From Fremontodendron californicum (taxonomy: Eukaryota > Streptophyta > Magnoliopsida > Malvales > Malvaceae): 64,000 nucleotides of DNA. This document shows positions 1 to 11,234 of the stretch, one piece after another. Position numbers and translations under genes: made by a program. The notes below the pieces were generated by a model. The model worked only from the letters and a program-made list of their open reading frames with translations, had not been told where the DNA came from and searched no databases. The stretch covers positions 6,892,001 through 6,956,000 of the forward strand of contig JAULJL010000017.1 in the NCBI GenBank assembly GCA_030761205.1, read 5' to 3'. Each line of letters starts with the position of its first letter. Positions within the stretch are counted from its first letter, which is position 1.

Positions 1-800
1 CCTAACAAAAATCCCAATTATCTCTCCTTGGAAAACAAGTCAACCCCACCAACCTACCACCTTTCATGGAAGCAGCGGCAGTGAAAAAACAAGACAAAAC
101 ACAAAACCCAAACTCAAACTCAAACTCAAAAACACACAAAAATCAAAGAGGAAACCCCCCCCCCCCCCCCCCAACAAAGACAAAGCCTTTACGCCCATCA
201 AGCCAAAAATGGCCATGACTCCATGACCAGGAACGCAAAAACCACCCATTACAAAGAAGAAGATAGATGCCCCAAAAAAAAAAGTCATTGTTTTTATAAT
301 TTGTTTGCTACCTGATAAAAGAGAAAGAAAAGGTGGTGGTTGAGACAGCGTAGAAACCGATGAGAAACAGAGAGAGAAAGACAGGTTTTTTTAAGGTTAA
401 AACTAAAATCTGGTATAAAAAAAAAAAGGTAAAACTCAGGATTTATTGTTGTTGTGGAAGGAAGAAAAGAAGAGTGAAGAGAGAAAGAAAAGAGGAGTGT
501 TTTCAAGAAGTTGGTTTTGGTGTGGTGGTGGCTCATGCATCTACCACCTTTTGTTTGTTTGTTTTTATGTTAAAATTTCTTTTGAGCCCATTTTGTTTTT
601 ATGAAAGGGTGGTGGTGAAGCTGCTGGTGCTGAATGCTGATGGTGTTAGACAGAGAGAACAAAAAAAAAAAAAAAAATCAAAACAAAGCAAAGCAAAGGC
701 CAAGTCTTTGGAGAGAGAGAATGTTGAATATGAGAAGGGGAACTTATGCTAGTATTGTATTTGTGACTTTGTGTACTTCTTAGTCTTTAGTCAGCTATGA
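1..800. other. Low-complexity region without a supported gene
   Basis: Purine- and pyrimidine-biased DNA with an 18-base cytosine run, repeated CAAACT units near 105-130 and long A runs. Several open frames exist (for example plus strand 360-752), but their translations are Lys/Arg- or Phe/Leu/Ser-rich and look like no protein family. It could be the 5' untranslated or promoter side of a gene beginning left of the window on the minus strand. That is only a guess from its leader-like CT and GA bias. Confidence 0.5.
155..172. repeat. Poly-C homopolymer
   Basis: Eighteen consecutive cytosines on the plus strand. The length may be unreliable because sequencing is error-prone at such runs. Confidence 0.9.
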
Positions 801-899
801 TTTCCCTATTACCCCTCAAATTCTTTCTAAAATACCATATCTCTTAGGTTTCTTTAGCTTTACTTTTGATTTACCTAAATACCCTTTTTTCTTTTATAT

Positions 900-901
<2 letters not shown>

Positions 902-936
<35 letters not shown>
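902..936. repeat. (TA)n microsatellite
   Basis: An uninterrupted TA dinucleotide run directly left of a Mutator-type MITE. Similar runs occur near 6587-6609, 12643-12695 and 35455-35483. Confidence 0.9.
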
Positions 937-939
<3 letters not shown>

Positions 940-1176
940 GAGTTTGTATTTGAAGCATTTACTCTTACATTGTCAGTGTCAATGAATCATAATAAGACAC
1001 CTCATTAATGAGTAAAACAAAAAATAATAAAAGATTTATAAATAAATATTAATAAGGTGTCATATTCCTAATTTTATATTTATTTATGGGTCCTTTATTT
1101 TTTATTTTGCTTATTAATGAGGTGTCTCATTATAATTCACCGATCTCATACACTGTCATTGCATAAATATAAACTC
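940..1176. mobile_element. Mutator-type MITE, family 1, copy A
   Basis: This 237-bp element begins GAGTTTGTATTTGAAGC and ends GCATAAATATAAACTC, an imperfect terminal inverted repeat. Inside, an inverted pair of segments around CACCTCATTAATGAGTAAAAC and its complement make it largely palindromic. It matches the element at 18167-18387, which has a perfect 9-bp duplication. The flanks here are AT-rich and only weakly alike, so this insertion looks older. It has no coding capacity. Confidence 0.75.
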
Positions 1177-2358
1177 TTTTTTAAACCAATTTTTCGTTTG
1201 TGTTATTACTCTTAAGAAGGAAACCACAGTCCACAGTTAATCCAATTGATAAAAAGATGATTTTTTTTTCCTTGTCAATTAAACGGTTTTAATGCACCAA
1301 ATCGAGATGAAATAATGCATCTTTAAAATCGTTTTAAAAAAAGTAAATCCAAAAAAAAATTAAAAATACCCGAATTATATTATTAAAAAATCTCTTAAGA
1401 ATAGGTAATAATTCACTAATCCAAAGAATTAGTCTAATTTATAACTTCAAAAAAAAAAAAGGATTAAGTCTAATTTATTATTTCTTTTTTTGTTTATTTC
1501 AAAGTGGTTGATATGGAACATTGATTTTTTTTTTTTACCAAAGTAGAAAACAAGATATTGAGACAATTAGATATAAGAGTAAAACTTGATTTAAAAGGAT
1601 AAATAAGATTAATGTGACTTAAAATTATGTTTGTCTCATTATATTGTCATCCTTAAACAAAATGAGATCATTTTGTACAAAATGTCATAGTTATTATTGT
1701 TAAATGTTATTTTCATCTACACTTATAAGTTATATCTTAATCAAGCAATTATTGCTATTACTTCAAATGCAATTTTTTGAGCATATAATATATATATATA
1801 ATGATCAGACATATTTTCAAACTTTATCTAAACTTCACTCCTTTTTTGAAAGATCTTAAAAACGTACTTTTTTAAATTTAATTAAGTGCATTTAAAATTT
1901 TATTTTCGAAATATTTCATACAAAAATCAAATCATATTAATAAAAAAAAAGGCTTACTCTTACCATTTGAATGAACAAACTCATGTAGATTGCAAATTTT
2001 GTATATTGCAAGAGAATATAATGATAAAAAAAGGAGATGTTGTTTCACTATTTTTGTTAATTGATAGAAATATATTTGGTCACATTCACTTTTTATATAC
2101 TTAACAATTAGGAATGAATATATTGATAAATAGATTTTTGTTTTTTGTAAGTAGTAAATAATTTCAAGGAGCATTATTCAGCCAATATTTGAGTGGATAG
2201 GTTTTTTTCTTTATCATTTTGGGAAAGAGAAAACAAGTTTTGTTTGGGTAAAAAATGTATGAATCATTTCCCAGCATGGCGACTTCAAAAAATTCTCAAA
2301 GATGAGAGGAGCATGATTGAAACATTATTATTTTATGGTGATCATTAAGTAATAGCTC
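1177..2358. other. AT-rich intergenic DNA
   Basis: Long A and T runs and no open frame resembling a known protein. The short overlapping frames at 1886-2174 are AT-driven and look spurious. I see no gene or clearly bounded element. Confidence 0.6.
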
Positions 2359-3004
2359 TAGACTTGTACATGAACCGGGTCAAATTGGATAACAGTTAAA
2401 AAAAAATTTCTTTACCTAAATTCGTTTTAGGCTGGTTTCGGGTCAACCAGGCCCGAAAGTTTGTTTTATTATGTCATGGCCTCACACTTCCACATCATGA
2501 GGTATTGACCGTTTTTGTTCCGCAGAGCTTCACGGTTTTGTCCTACAAAAGAGCCCTTACTAGTGGAAAGAGAGCCACTTATAAACTCAGACCCCTCACA
2601 TTCTCCTGTCGATGTGGGATTGGATACCATCTGTCATGACCCCACACTTTCACATCATGAGGTATTGTTCGTTTTGGCTCCGAAGAGTCGCACGGTTTTG
2701 TTCCGAAAGCGCGTCACACTAGTGGAAGGGGAGCCAACTCTTATAAACCCAGACCCCTCACCTATCTCCTGTTGATGTGAGATTTATCTAGGGGTGTTAC
2801 ATATTATTTTTATATTAATATTTTATATATTATATAATTAAATCTAAATAAAAAATTAAAAAATATATATTTTTATTTAATAAATAGTAATTCAAACCGG
2901 CTGGGTCGATCTAGATTAAGAAAACCTTTATTCAAACTCGATTCAATTCGAACCAAACCTGACGAATCGGACGAATAACTCGATCCTTGATCAAGTCACA
3001 CCTA
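2359..3004. mobile_element. GC-ended hAT-like MITE, interrupted
   Basis: The ends carry the diagnostic short GC-rich blocks of a family also seen near 4376, 5352 and 7789: ACCGGGTC and AGGCCCGA on the left, CCGGCTGGGTCG and GAATCGGACG on the right, separated by AT-only DNA. It is split by the LTR-like insertion at 2472-2801. No flanking 8-bp duplication is recognisable, so the borders are approximate. Confidence 0.5.
2472..2801. mobile_element. LTR-like insertion with internal tandem duplication
   Basis: A 330-bp segment with TG...CA ends (starting TGTCATGGCC, ending GGTGTTACA), flanked on both sides by TATTA, a perfect 5-bp target-site duplication. It contains two direct repeats of about 160 bp starting at 2472 and 2632. 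Each has CACATCATGAGGTATTG, a CACGGTTTTGT block, CTAGTGGAA and ACCCCTCAC. The ends and duplication length fit an LTR retrotransposon remnant or solo LTR. The duplication may mean an LTR-LTR junction with no internal region. Confidence 0.7.
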
Positions 3005-4375
3005 TCTTGTTTTATTTTAACTTAACCATTGAAAGGTAAAAGAAGTTGTCCCTTAAAACTTAAAATTGTAACAACTTTATATGTTAGATTGATATTTTTT
3101 TTACATTCCATTCTATTCAAATTTATATTATACTTTCTACATAACATTTTGATATTGATACTATATTTATTTACAAGTTGGGTCGTTTGTCAGGTTCGTG
3201 GGTTGGGTTTTGAATAGAGGATTTTAAGTTTGAATCTGGTTCGGCCCAATTCAGTATGAATTATTATTTTAATAAATAAAATTTATTAAAAAATTAATAT
3301 TTAAATATTATGTTAAACAATAAATGAATCTAATCAAAACATAATGAGAGAATGAGACTTGGCTTAGCTCAATCTTTATCTGTCTATGGGTCGGGCCTAG
3401 ATCCTATATTAATAAAGATTGTGCCTGCCCAGACCCTACTCGAAATATGAGTAGAAATTTTCGCCAAGGCTCGGCCCGTTTATAAAGACATCATTCAAGC
3501 CAGCACAAGCCATCTAAATTTATACACAGAAAGATCGATCCCTCTTAAAAAGAAACCGATCATTCTTAAGAAATGATCGTTCATTCTTAAAAAATGATTG
3601 ACCTCTCTTAAAAAATGATCGAACCCTCTTAGAAGATGATCGATCCTCTTATAAATTTATATTAGTAACAGTAAAACGGGCTGGATCGAGTTTGGACAAA
3701 AAATACCATGTCCAAGGTCCAGCCTGTTTTTTAAACGGATCTCATTTTTTTTAGCCAAATTTGTTTTTCGACTCTAATATTTTTGTCCAAACTTTTTCAA
3801 ATATTGACTAGGCCTTCGAACCTGATCGGATTGTTGAACCATTGGACACGTGTACCTCAATCCATAGATATCTTTAATTGGTACTTAAGAATTGCCGTGA
3901 TATGAACGCATAAAAATAAAGTTACAATATTTTTTTAGAGAGAATTTTATTATCAAAATGATTTTTTTCCTCTTAAAAATGATTATTGGATTTGCCATTT
4001 GTGTATGCAAAGTTTAGGATCTAAATTTTTAAACCTTCTTCGTTTTTTATTTTATTTTAATCATCCTTGAAATTGAATATTAACATGCATTTACAAATAA
4101 AATTTACAAATCTAACGAAATATTACTTAACATATATGAAATAATTAACTACGAAATTTAATAAGAAATCATTTAAAAAAATAAAATAAATTTAATCGGA
4201 CCGGATCGGATCAGGCTGGATTTTTTTCTTTAAAATCCAATGCAATTCAAATCAAATTGAACAAATAACATGATCCGTGAACAAATCTATTAACAAAGAA
4301 GTATTAGAGGTTGTTACAAAATCCTGAGGCTTTTTTTGTTGATGGTATGGAATTAGAGGGCAGTCATGTCAGATG
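3005..4375. other. Intergenic DNA with fragments of GC-ended MITEs
   Basis: AT-rich spacer with scattered GGGTCGGGCC-like and GGCCCGTTT-like blocks near 3180-3480, 3675-3850 and 4195-4290. These look like decayed relatives of the neighbouring hAT-like MITEs. It includes the minisatellite at 3533-3656. No gene is supported. Confidence 0.5.
3533..3656. repeat. 21-bp minisatellite, about six units
   Basis: Six diverged tandem units of about 18-24 bp, each combining a GATCG-type core, a CTCTT or TTCTT block and an A-rich tail (TTAAAAAAT). Units begin near 3533, 3557, 3575, 3596, 3617 and 3638. The array sits inside the region of GC-ended MITE fragments. Confidence 0.75.
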
Positions 4376-4650
4376 TAGAACTGCTCATAGATCGGGCAAC
4401 CTATCCGACCCTATAGGCCCGAGGCATTTTCATGATTTTAATCGGCTCGGTCAGGATCACTGTTTATATATTAAATAATTTAAATTTAATTATAAAAAAA
4501 ATATTAATAAAAATTAAAAATTATTTTTTTATATAGGATGAATAATAAATTCGAGTCCACAAATTGGTTTGAACTCACCTAGAATCAAACTTGGGCAAAA
4601 AAATTAAAAAAATTTAGATCGCGATCCAATTCGAGCCATGAACAGATTTA
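4376..4650. mobile_element. GC-ended hAT-like MITE
   Basis: Begins TAGAACTGCTCATAG and ends GAACAGATTTA, imperfect inverted ends of the same style as the 5352 element. GC-rich blocks near each end (CCGACCCTATAGGCCCGAGG, CTCGGTCAGG) surround an AT-only core. The flanks GTCAGATG and ATCATATG agree at 6 of 8 bases, which suggests an aged 8-bp hAT duplication. Confidence 0.6.
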
Positions 4651-5351
4651 ATCATATGACAGTATAAGCCGAGATATGGCATGAAAAGGGGGAGAAAATG
4701 GGCAAAAAAAAGGGGAAAACAAAGGGTAGACAAAGGGGCTAAGAGAAATTATTAATACTGTGGGTTGGTTGGTAGCGAGCAAAGGGCACCGACGATGCTC
4801 TGATTGGATGGGCGGCCTACCATATCAGCTGTGTAGATAATATCCCGCCAACCTCACCCTCTAAACATTTTCCTATTTACTACTTTTCTTCCATTAACTT
4901 CCTTTTTTTTTTTTTTTTTTTTTTTAATTTCAAGCTCTCTTATGGTTTATTAATACTAATTATTACTAATTAAAAGAACCAAAAAAAATTTTCCATTGGC
5001 ATTTCAAGGCTTAGTTATTCATCTTTTATGGCTTAAAGAATTTACAAGTTACATTAATTTACTTGATAGTATAGCCAATTATACAGCTTATGACCCATTC
5101 TCCATCTTGCAATCCATCCAGTTTCAGTGTGAAGGTCAATTGGTCATAAGAATAAGAAAAAGAAAAAGTCTTGAGTCTTGAAAATAAAACTTTTTTTTTT
5201 CAATATAAAAAAAAAAAAACAATTTCGAATTTTTGTGAGGGTTAGGGAACTTAGAAGAAGTCCTTCCTTTTTTTTCTTTACTCAAAAAAAATAAAATAAA
5301 ATCACGTAATTAGAGTGAGGTAAAGTAATTTGAATTTGGGATAGTCATGAG

Positions 5352-5601
5352 TAGAGGTGGTCATGGGCCGGGCCGCGGCCCGTTTTTTCCTCTGCCCAGG
5401 CCCGGTCCTGGATAGCCCAAGCCCGCCCGTTTAGGCCCTAAATACTGTTCATTGGAATAAAAAAAATAATTTTTTTTTATTTTTTTATAATTAAAATTAA
5501 ATAAAATAATATTATTATAATAAAAATCACTGTTCCGGGTCGGGCCGGACCGACCCGGAACATAAAATATCCTGCCCAGGCCCGACCCGTGAGCAGGTCT
5601 A
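5352..5601. mobile_element. GC-ended hAT-like MITE with intact 8-bp duplication
   Basis: This 250-bp element starts TAGAGGTGGTC and ends GAGCAGGTCTA. It is flanked on both sides by GTCATGAG, a perfect 8-bp target-site duplication, as expected for hAT insertions. GGGCCGGGCCGCGGCCCG on the left and GGGTCGGGCCGGACCGACCC on the right bracket an AT-rich core. It is the best-preserved member of the family in the first 8 kb and encodes nothing. The minus-strand frame over it is a by-product of the GC blocks. Confidence 0.85.
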
Positions 5602-7499
5602 GTCATGAGGCTTTTAATATGGACTGGTGGCTTGGTGACGAGAGTGTGGCCAATATTATTTTATTATTGGTAAATATTAATATAAAAATGATTTCATTTA
5701 TTTTAGTAAAAATTTTAAATTTTACAAATGAAATTAATATGATAACATATATCTTTTAGAGTATATTCAAAAAATACAATAAATTAATTGAAAAAAATAA
5801 AACATGTGAGAATTTTATAATCCATTTATGACATTAAAAAATTTCACTACTAATCTATACTTATAAAATTAGTGGTTAAGTTGGTGTCACTGAGTCAAAT
5901 GATATCAACTCAGTTGGTGAAAATATAAATAAATTATTAAATGTTAAAAAATAGAAAAATAAAATAAAATAAAATAATTATGTCTTTTAATATTTTATAT
6001 AATAAATTTTTACAAAAAAACTACTTATTTATTTCTAAAAAAATTACCCATTTTTTAAACAATTATCCACTTACAAAGATTACCCACTTTACAAAAATTA
6101 CCTATTTTTTTCATTTAATTTTTTAAAACATAATTTATTATTTTTTTAAAAATATATTTTCACTCACACGATAAATATGTGAAATTCTAGTATATTAAAA
6201 ATGAACTCGTATTAAGAAATCAAAAGCATTGGATTGCCCCAAGTTCCACACCATAGACTTTTTCTAGCTGCGTTGTGACTTGTGAGTATATAATTATTGA
6301 AGGTTGCATCAATGCATTGTCCATAAATGAAAAATATATAGCTGCCTTGTGACTCAAGAGATTGCAATTACAAGCACGAAAGGATTTTTTTTAAAAGGTG
6401 GATTTCGTTTTACATTCTATCATTGAAAGGTAAATCTGGTTATTTCTTATTACTGGGCTTTAGTTAAAAAAAAAAAAATTTTGAGAAATTTATTTTCTTT
6501 ACATTGATTTAAAACATGAGAGAATTTAACTCCGTTTACAAATAGTTGAAAGGTTCAAGTTTGAAAAGTGTAGTTAGAACTTAGAAATATATATATATAT
6601 ATATATATAATTATACCTTTACATAATTTTTATATGATTTATATTTGTTGTAACTCAATTATATTTCATGTTTTATTCACATAAATCATGAACATTGAAT
6701 TTCAAGTTAATTAAAAATATTTAATTGTTTGTTCGAAAAATAAAAATTTTAATCGTAAAATATATATTAAAAAATATAATATTTTTTATTAATATGATAG
6801 AGATATCGAATCAATTACAAATTTCACATGACAAATATGATTATATTATTAAATTCAACTATCATTTATTATACATTTAAGTTTTAAAAAGATGTAAAAT
6901 TAAATAATAGTACGCCTTCGTAATTTTATCTTCCTCTATATATAATCGACAAACTATTATCCTTTCCGTTCTAGACATAGACATAAAAAGGTCTTATCTG
7001 TTTTTTTGGCTAACAGTAAGCCTTCATGAAGTACTTGATTAATTCCACTTTTGCTAGGCTATGTACAGAAAACATGAAGATAAAGAAAATTATTTTATTA
7101 CAATGTACAAGTAGCCTGATTTTTTTATTTTTTTTATTTGGATATTGTTAATTAATTAAATAGGTGGTTCAGCAATTCATGATTAAGACATCATTAGTAC
7201 TTAGGCCCACAACCATTGTATTATATATAAACAAAGTTATTAAAGGTTATTGCCTAATTCTTGTGTACCAATCCAGTTCAGTTGATTTATTATCTAATTG
7301 GATTGTATATACAAGGAAAAGGTTTTTTACATTAACTTTATTTTAAAATTATTAAGGTATAACTTAAAAATTACAATTGAAAATACAATTCTTAGGATTG
7401 GTATTAATCCCAAAAAGACATAGAATTTATGATTGAGAGCAAAGCAGTTATAAAAAGGAATTAATTATTATATAATCTGATTTTATTTAATATGATACG
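5602..7499. other. AT-rich intergenic DNA
   Basis: No gene-like frame. Near 6000-6120 there are imperfect repeats of ATTACCCAC/ATTACCTAT, and a TA run lies near 6587-6609. Confidence 0.6.
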
Positions 7500-7680
7500 A
7501 TTTTGTTAATGAGTGTCTTTAAATATTTATTAAGATAATTAATACATTATTTATAGTAATAATATTGTATTAAATGTAATAATTAATAATTTTTTTTTAT
7601 TTTTCAATATATTAAATGAAGATATTATTATATATAATAATTTTAAAAAATATTTTTATTATAATCGTTAGCAAAATCCA
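7500..7680. repeat. AT-rich direct repeat, copy 1
   Basis: About 180 bp running from TTTTGTTAATGAGTGTC to CGTTAGCAAAATCCA. It is clearly related to 8139-8310: both share GAGTGTC, a TTATTTATAGTAATAATATT-like block, AAGATATTATTA and GTTAGCAAAAT in the same order. It may be an unrecognised AT-rich MITE or a duplicated spacer. Confidence 0.6.
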
Positions 7681-7788
7681 ACATTATATTATATTATATT
7701 ATATTTATATGATCAAATTTAACAATTAGGTTTTTGATGCCAAATATTATATTATTATAGACCTAAAAAGAAGATACTTGGTATATCA

Positions 7789-8069
7789 GAGACCTGTTCA
7801 AGGATCGAGTAATTCGTCCGGCCCGACTCTTATTATGTCGAGATCGTGCAGAATTTTCAGTGATCCGGACTGGCCCGAATCACTGTTTAAATAATACAAA
7901 ATGTTATTTTAATTTAATTATAAAATATAAAAATATTAATATAAAATATATATTTTTACTATTAAATAAATTATATGGGCCGACGGGCTCATCCGAGTCT
8001 GTCCAAGACCGAACTTGAATAAAGTGAGAAAAAAAATCTGAACCACGACCAGACCCATGAGTAAGTCTA
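7789..8069. mobile_element. GC-ended hAT-like MITE
   Basis: Left end AGACCTGTTCAAGGATCGAG, right end CCCATGAGTAAGTCTA, with GTCCGGCCCGAC and GGCCGACGGGCTC blocks around an AT core. Same family as 5352-5601. The flanking duplication is not recognisable, so the borders are approximate. It lies between the two copies of the AT-rich direct repeat. Confidence 0.6.
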
Positions 8070-8138
8070 CTATACCATACTCACCATGAGACATGGTTCT
8101 AGGGTTATATTGACAAACTTATTTAATTAAAATTTTAC

Positions 8139-8310
8139 TATCGAGTGTCCTTCTGATACTTATTAAAATTAGTTAATATATTATTTATAATAATAATATT
8201 ATTTTAAATATAATAATTACTAATTTTATTCATAATTTTTAAATAAAGATATTATTAAATAATAATTTTATAAAGTGTTTTTAGAACTGTAGTTAGCAAA
8301 ATTTATTTAA
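8139..8310. repeat. AT-rich direct repeat, copy 2
   Basis: The second copy of the repeat at 7500-7680, in the same orientation, from ATCGAGTGTCC to AGTTAGCAAAATT. Confidence 0.6.
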
Positions 8311-10171
8311 TTATTATTACTTATTATTAAAAGTGTATAAATTAAATCTACTCAAAAGTCAAAAACCAACAAAACCATCGAAATCCAATTCCATTCCACC
8401 GTACAAAACACGTGCCGTGCAGAAAACACGAAGCTGTGTTCACACATGTCGTGTTCTGTGCGTGTGTTAAGTGGCGCTTTATGATTGAGTTTTTATGCTG
8501 TTATAATTTGATTGGTGGTCAAAACAACAAGAAAGAAAAAAAATGAAAGAAACATTGAATATGGGGTCAACTGTGGGGGCAGGCACGTGCTTTTTTATTT
8601 ATAAATAAATAAATAAATGAAATACATCGGACGGCTGTGATCTGATCCAAATAACAACTAATAAATTAATGTTACTTTTTCATTTGTAATTTTGTATATA
8701 GTATATGATTATATCTAGATAGAATAATTCGTGTATTCGTGTTTTATAATCGTATTTAAAATATTTTATATTTATATATATTTTGATGTGTCAAAAAATT
8801 ATATTATATAAATTTTGATATTTTTACTTATTTGTATGTGTCCATGTTTTATGTCGTGTTCTTATCTAATATTATCTGATCTAGTTATTTCTATACATAC
8901 AAAATATCGCCTGAAACTGAAAAGTAAAAATATCCAAATAATAGTATTATTTCCTTTGACCATTACCTGTTTTACTATATTTTTTATCCTTTTTAGAAAT
9001 TTACTTTACAAAAATGGAATCTTTGACACTTTAGGTAATTTTCCTTCCTAATCAAACTATTTGACAATTAGGGCTTAATTGGATATTAAAATTAACAACG
9101 ATGAGATTGAAAATAATTAAATTACAAGCATGAAAAGCTTTTTTATAAAATTATGCTAAGGATAGTGTTAAAAAACTATTATTAATTACATAAAACGACA
9201 ATAAAAGATATAATACTCAAAATATTCGTAATTGTTTTAAATCAATTGATCAATAATAAAAGTAATTTCATTATATGAATATTATTATGTAAATTTGATT
9301 TTTTTTTTTATATAACATCACTTGTGATAATAAAAAAATACAACCACTAGGGCAAAAAGGGCGTTTTTGAGGTATGTAGACTTAGGTCCCTATTAATATT
9401 ATTATTGGTACAATTTTTTAAGTTAAAAATTATGTTTCATCGTAAACATAAGGCAAAACGAATAATTTTTTATAGTTTTTGCGGTTAAAATTATGGTTTG
9501 GTAATTCAAACCAAAAAAATAAAAAAAAATAGCTTTTGGGGTTTGGAAACTGACTTTTTGGATAAAATGATATTATTATTCTAACATCTTGAAACTTTTA
9601 TTATTTTAAACATATATTTTTTGACATTTCAATTCCTCACAATATTTTTTCAAATCAATGCCAAACATTTAAAAATTATTAAACCATATTTTTTTTATCC
9701 CAATTTTTAAACACGTTTTTTAAAACCCAAACTTTTTATCAACACAGTGCTAAACTTTTTCTAACCTAAACTCCACCCCTCTCCAATATAAAAAAAATAT
9801 ATATATTAATTTTGTCTCATCGTCTATATTATTTGTAACTTTAATACTTTACAATTCAATTTTATAAATTTTTGGGTATGGGTAAATTAGAAATGTAATG
9901 ATTTAATGAGAGATTCAACTTACAAGTTACAAGGGACAAATAATGTCCGTGGGAAGTTTAAAGAGCCTGAAACTTGGGTTAGAGTTCATGCAGAAGCCCA
10001 AAACTCCCTACTCATAACAGATTTCTGGGCAAGGCCCAATAATAATTAAAAAAATATTACAAAATAATTGCCGGTCTCAATATAAAGGGCGGTTCTTAAT
10101 AGACCCAAAATCCTCGCCACTATTAAGTTTCTAACAGCGAAGGTTAGCTAGGGTTTTCCTTTCTTTCGAAA
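8311..10171. other. Intergenic DNA and upstream region of the 47-residue gene
   Basis: Mostly AT-rich without a gene. Two ACGTG-containing patches occur near 8410 (CACGTGCCGTGC) and 8584 (GCACGTGC), which resemble G-box cores but are unproven. From about 10060 the sequence becomes less AT-rich and leads into the start codon at 10172 through a TAGGGTTTTCC leader block that is common in plant 5' untranslated regions. Confidence 0.5.
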
Positions 10172-11234
10172 ATGATTTACGACGTCAATTCTCCTCTCTT
10201 CCGCTCATTCCTAAACCAGAAGGGCGGCTCCTCCGACAAGAGGTTCCTCTCTTTCTCTCATTATTTTTTTATTCGGATTTTTATGTTCATATTTGCGTTT
10301 TTTTTTTTGGGTTTGAGTTTCAATGTGATTAACGTGAATGATTATATTAATTGGGATTGAATAAGTATGAAACGATGGCGCATTTCTTGATATGAAGATT
10401 GTTATATAAAGATTAAAGCTCTATTAGCTATTTTAATGGGGGCATTGGTCAAGAGGGAAACATATTTATTTCCAGTTCTAAAATATGTTTTCCCAACTAT
10501 TCGGTGACAGATTAGAACAAAAGTTTTTCGAAAGATTGTGATTGTAGACAATATGAATCTGATGTTTAGAATCAGATGACTCGTGTCTAATTTGTTTGAA
10601 ATATAGGGTTCTAGTCTATGTGCACAGTACTTAGCTAGCTGGTTTATTGTGTGATTGATTTTATCTGGATTTAGGAGGAATGAGGATTTGCTTGCTATAT
10701 TTTAAATGCTTTTGGAAATTATGGTTCCTGAGACTGGTGCTTCTGATTTCGTAATAGGGACCATTAACTTCTCATTATTACTGGACTCTATGCGATAACT
10801 TTACAACTTACTACCTAGAAATTGCAGCTTTTATTGCTCTCTGTTTCTCTCTGACACTCCTGAAGCACCTTTTCTGGTGATTTCTTTTTAACTGACTATG
10901 CTGAATTTGATTGTTTTATGTGGTCAAGTTCACGATTTAGAGTAAAGATCTGTTTCTTTTTTGCTAGTTTAGCTTGATATGCTGATTAAAGTGCTTGTTT
11001 CCTCCCCATGTTTTTGTCCTATTGTACAAATGATGATTATGTGGATGTGGTGGTTTTCTGCCACCTTGGATCTAACCTTGAACTGCTGAAATCTTATTGT
11101 AAGAGAAGGTTTTGTTTTGATGACATATTACTAATGTGTGGATGTAAGCTTGACCTTTCAGGAAAATGGAGGAGCAGAAGCCTAAGGAACAGAGACCCAA
11201 AGCAAATGAGAATAAGCCAGTCATGACGGAGTAA
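10172..11234 (+). CDS. Conserved 47-residue plant protein, function unknown
   Basis: Two exons, 10172-10242 and 11162-11234, joined through an AG|GT donor and a TTTCAG acceptor. The intron interrupts an AGG arginine codon, and the 144-nt product ends in TAA. The protein starts MIYDVNSPLFRSFLNQ, has a Gly-Ser turn, and ends in a highly charged Lys/Glu/Pro tail closing KPVMTE. It has no signal peptide or membrane segment and is probably disordered at the C-terminus. The clean splice, intact frame and AGGGTTTTCC leader argue for a real small gene. I believe short plant proteins of this type exist as unannotated conserved proteins, but I do not know a function. It is too short and too interrupted for simple open-frame scans. 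Confidence 0.75.

Noticed and set aside
360..752. Plus-strand 130-residue frame
   Set aside because: It consists of Lys/Arg- and poly-Lys-biased sequence from A/G-rich DNA, with no domain.
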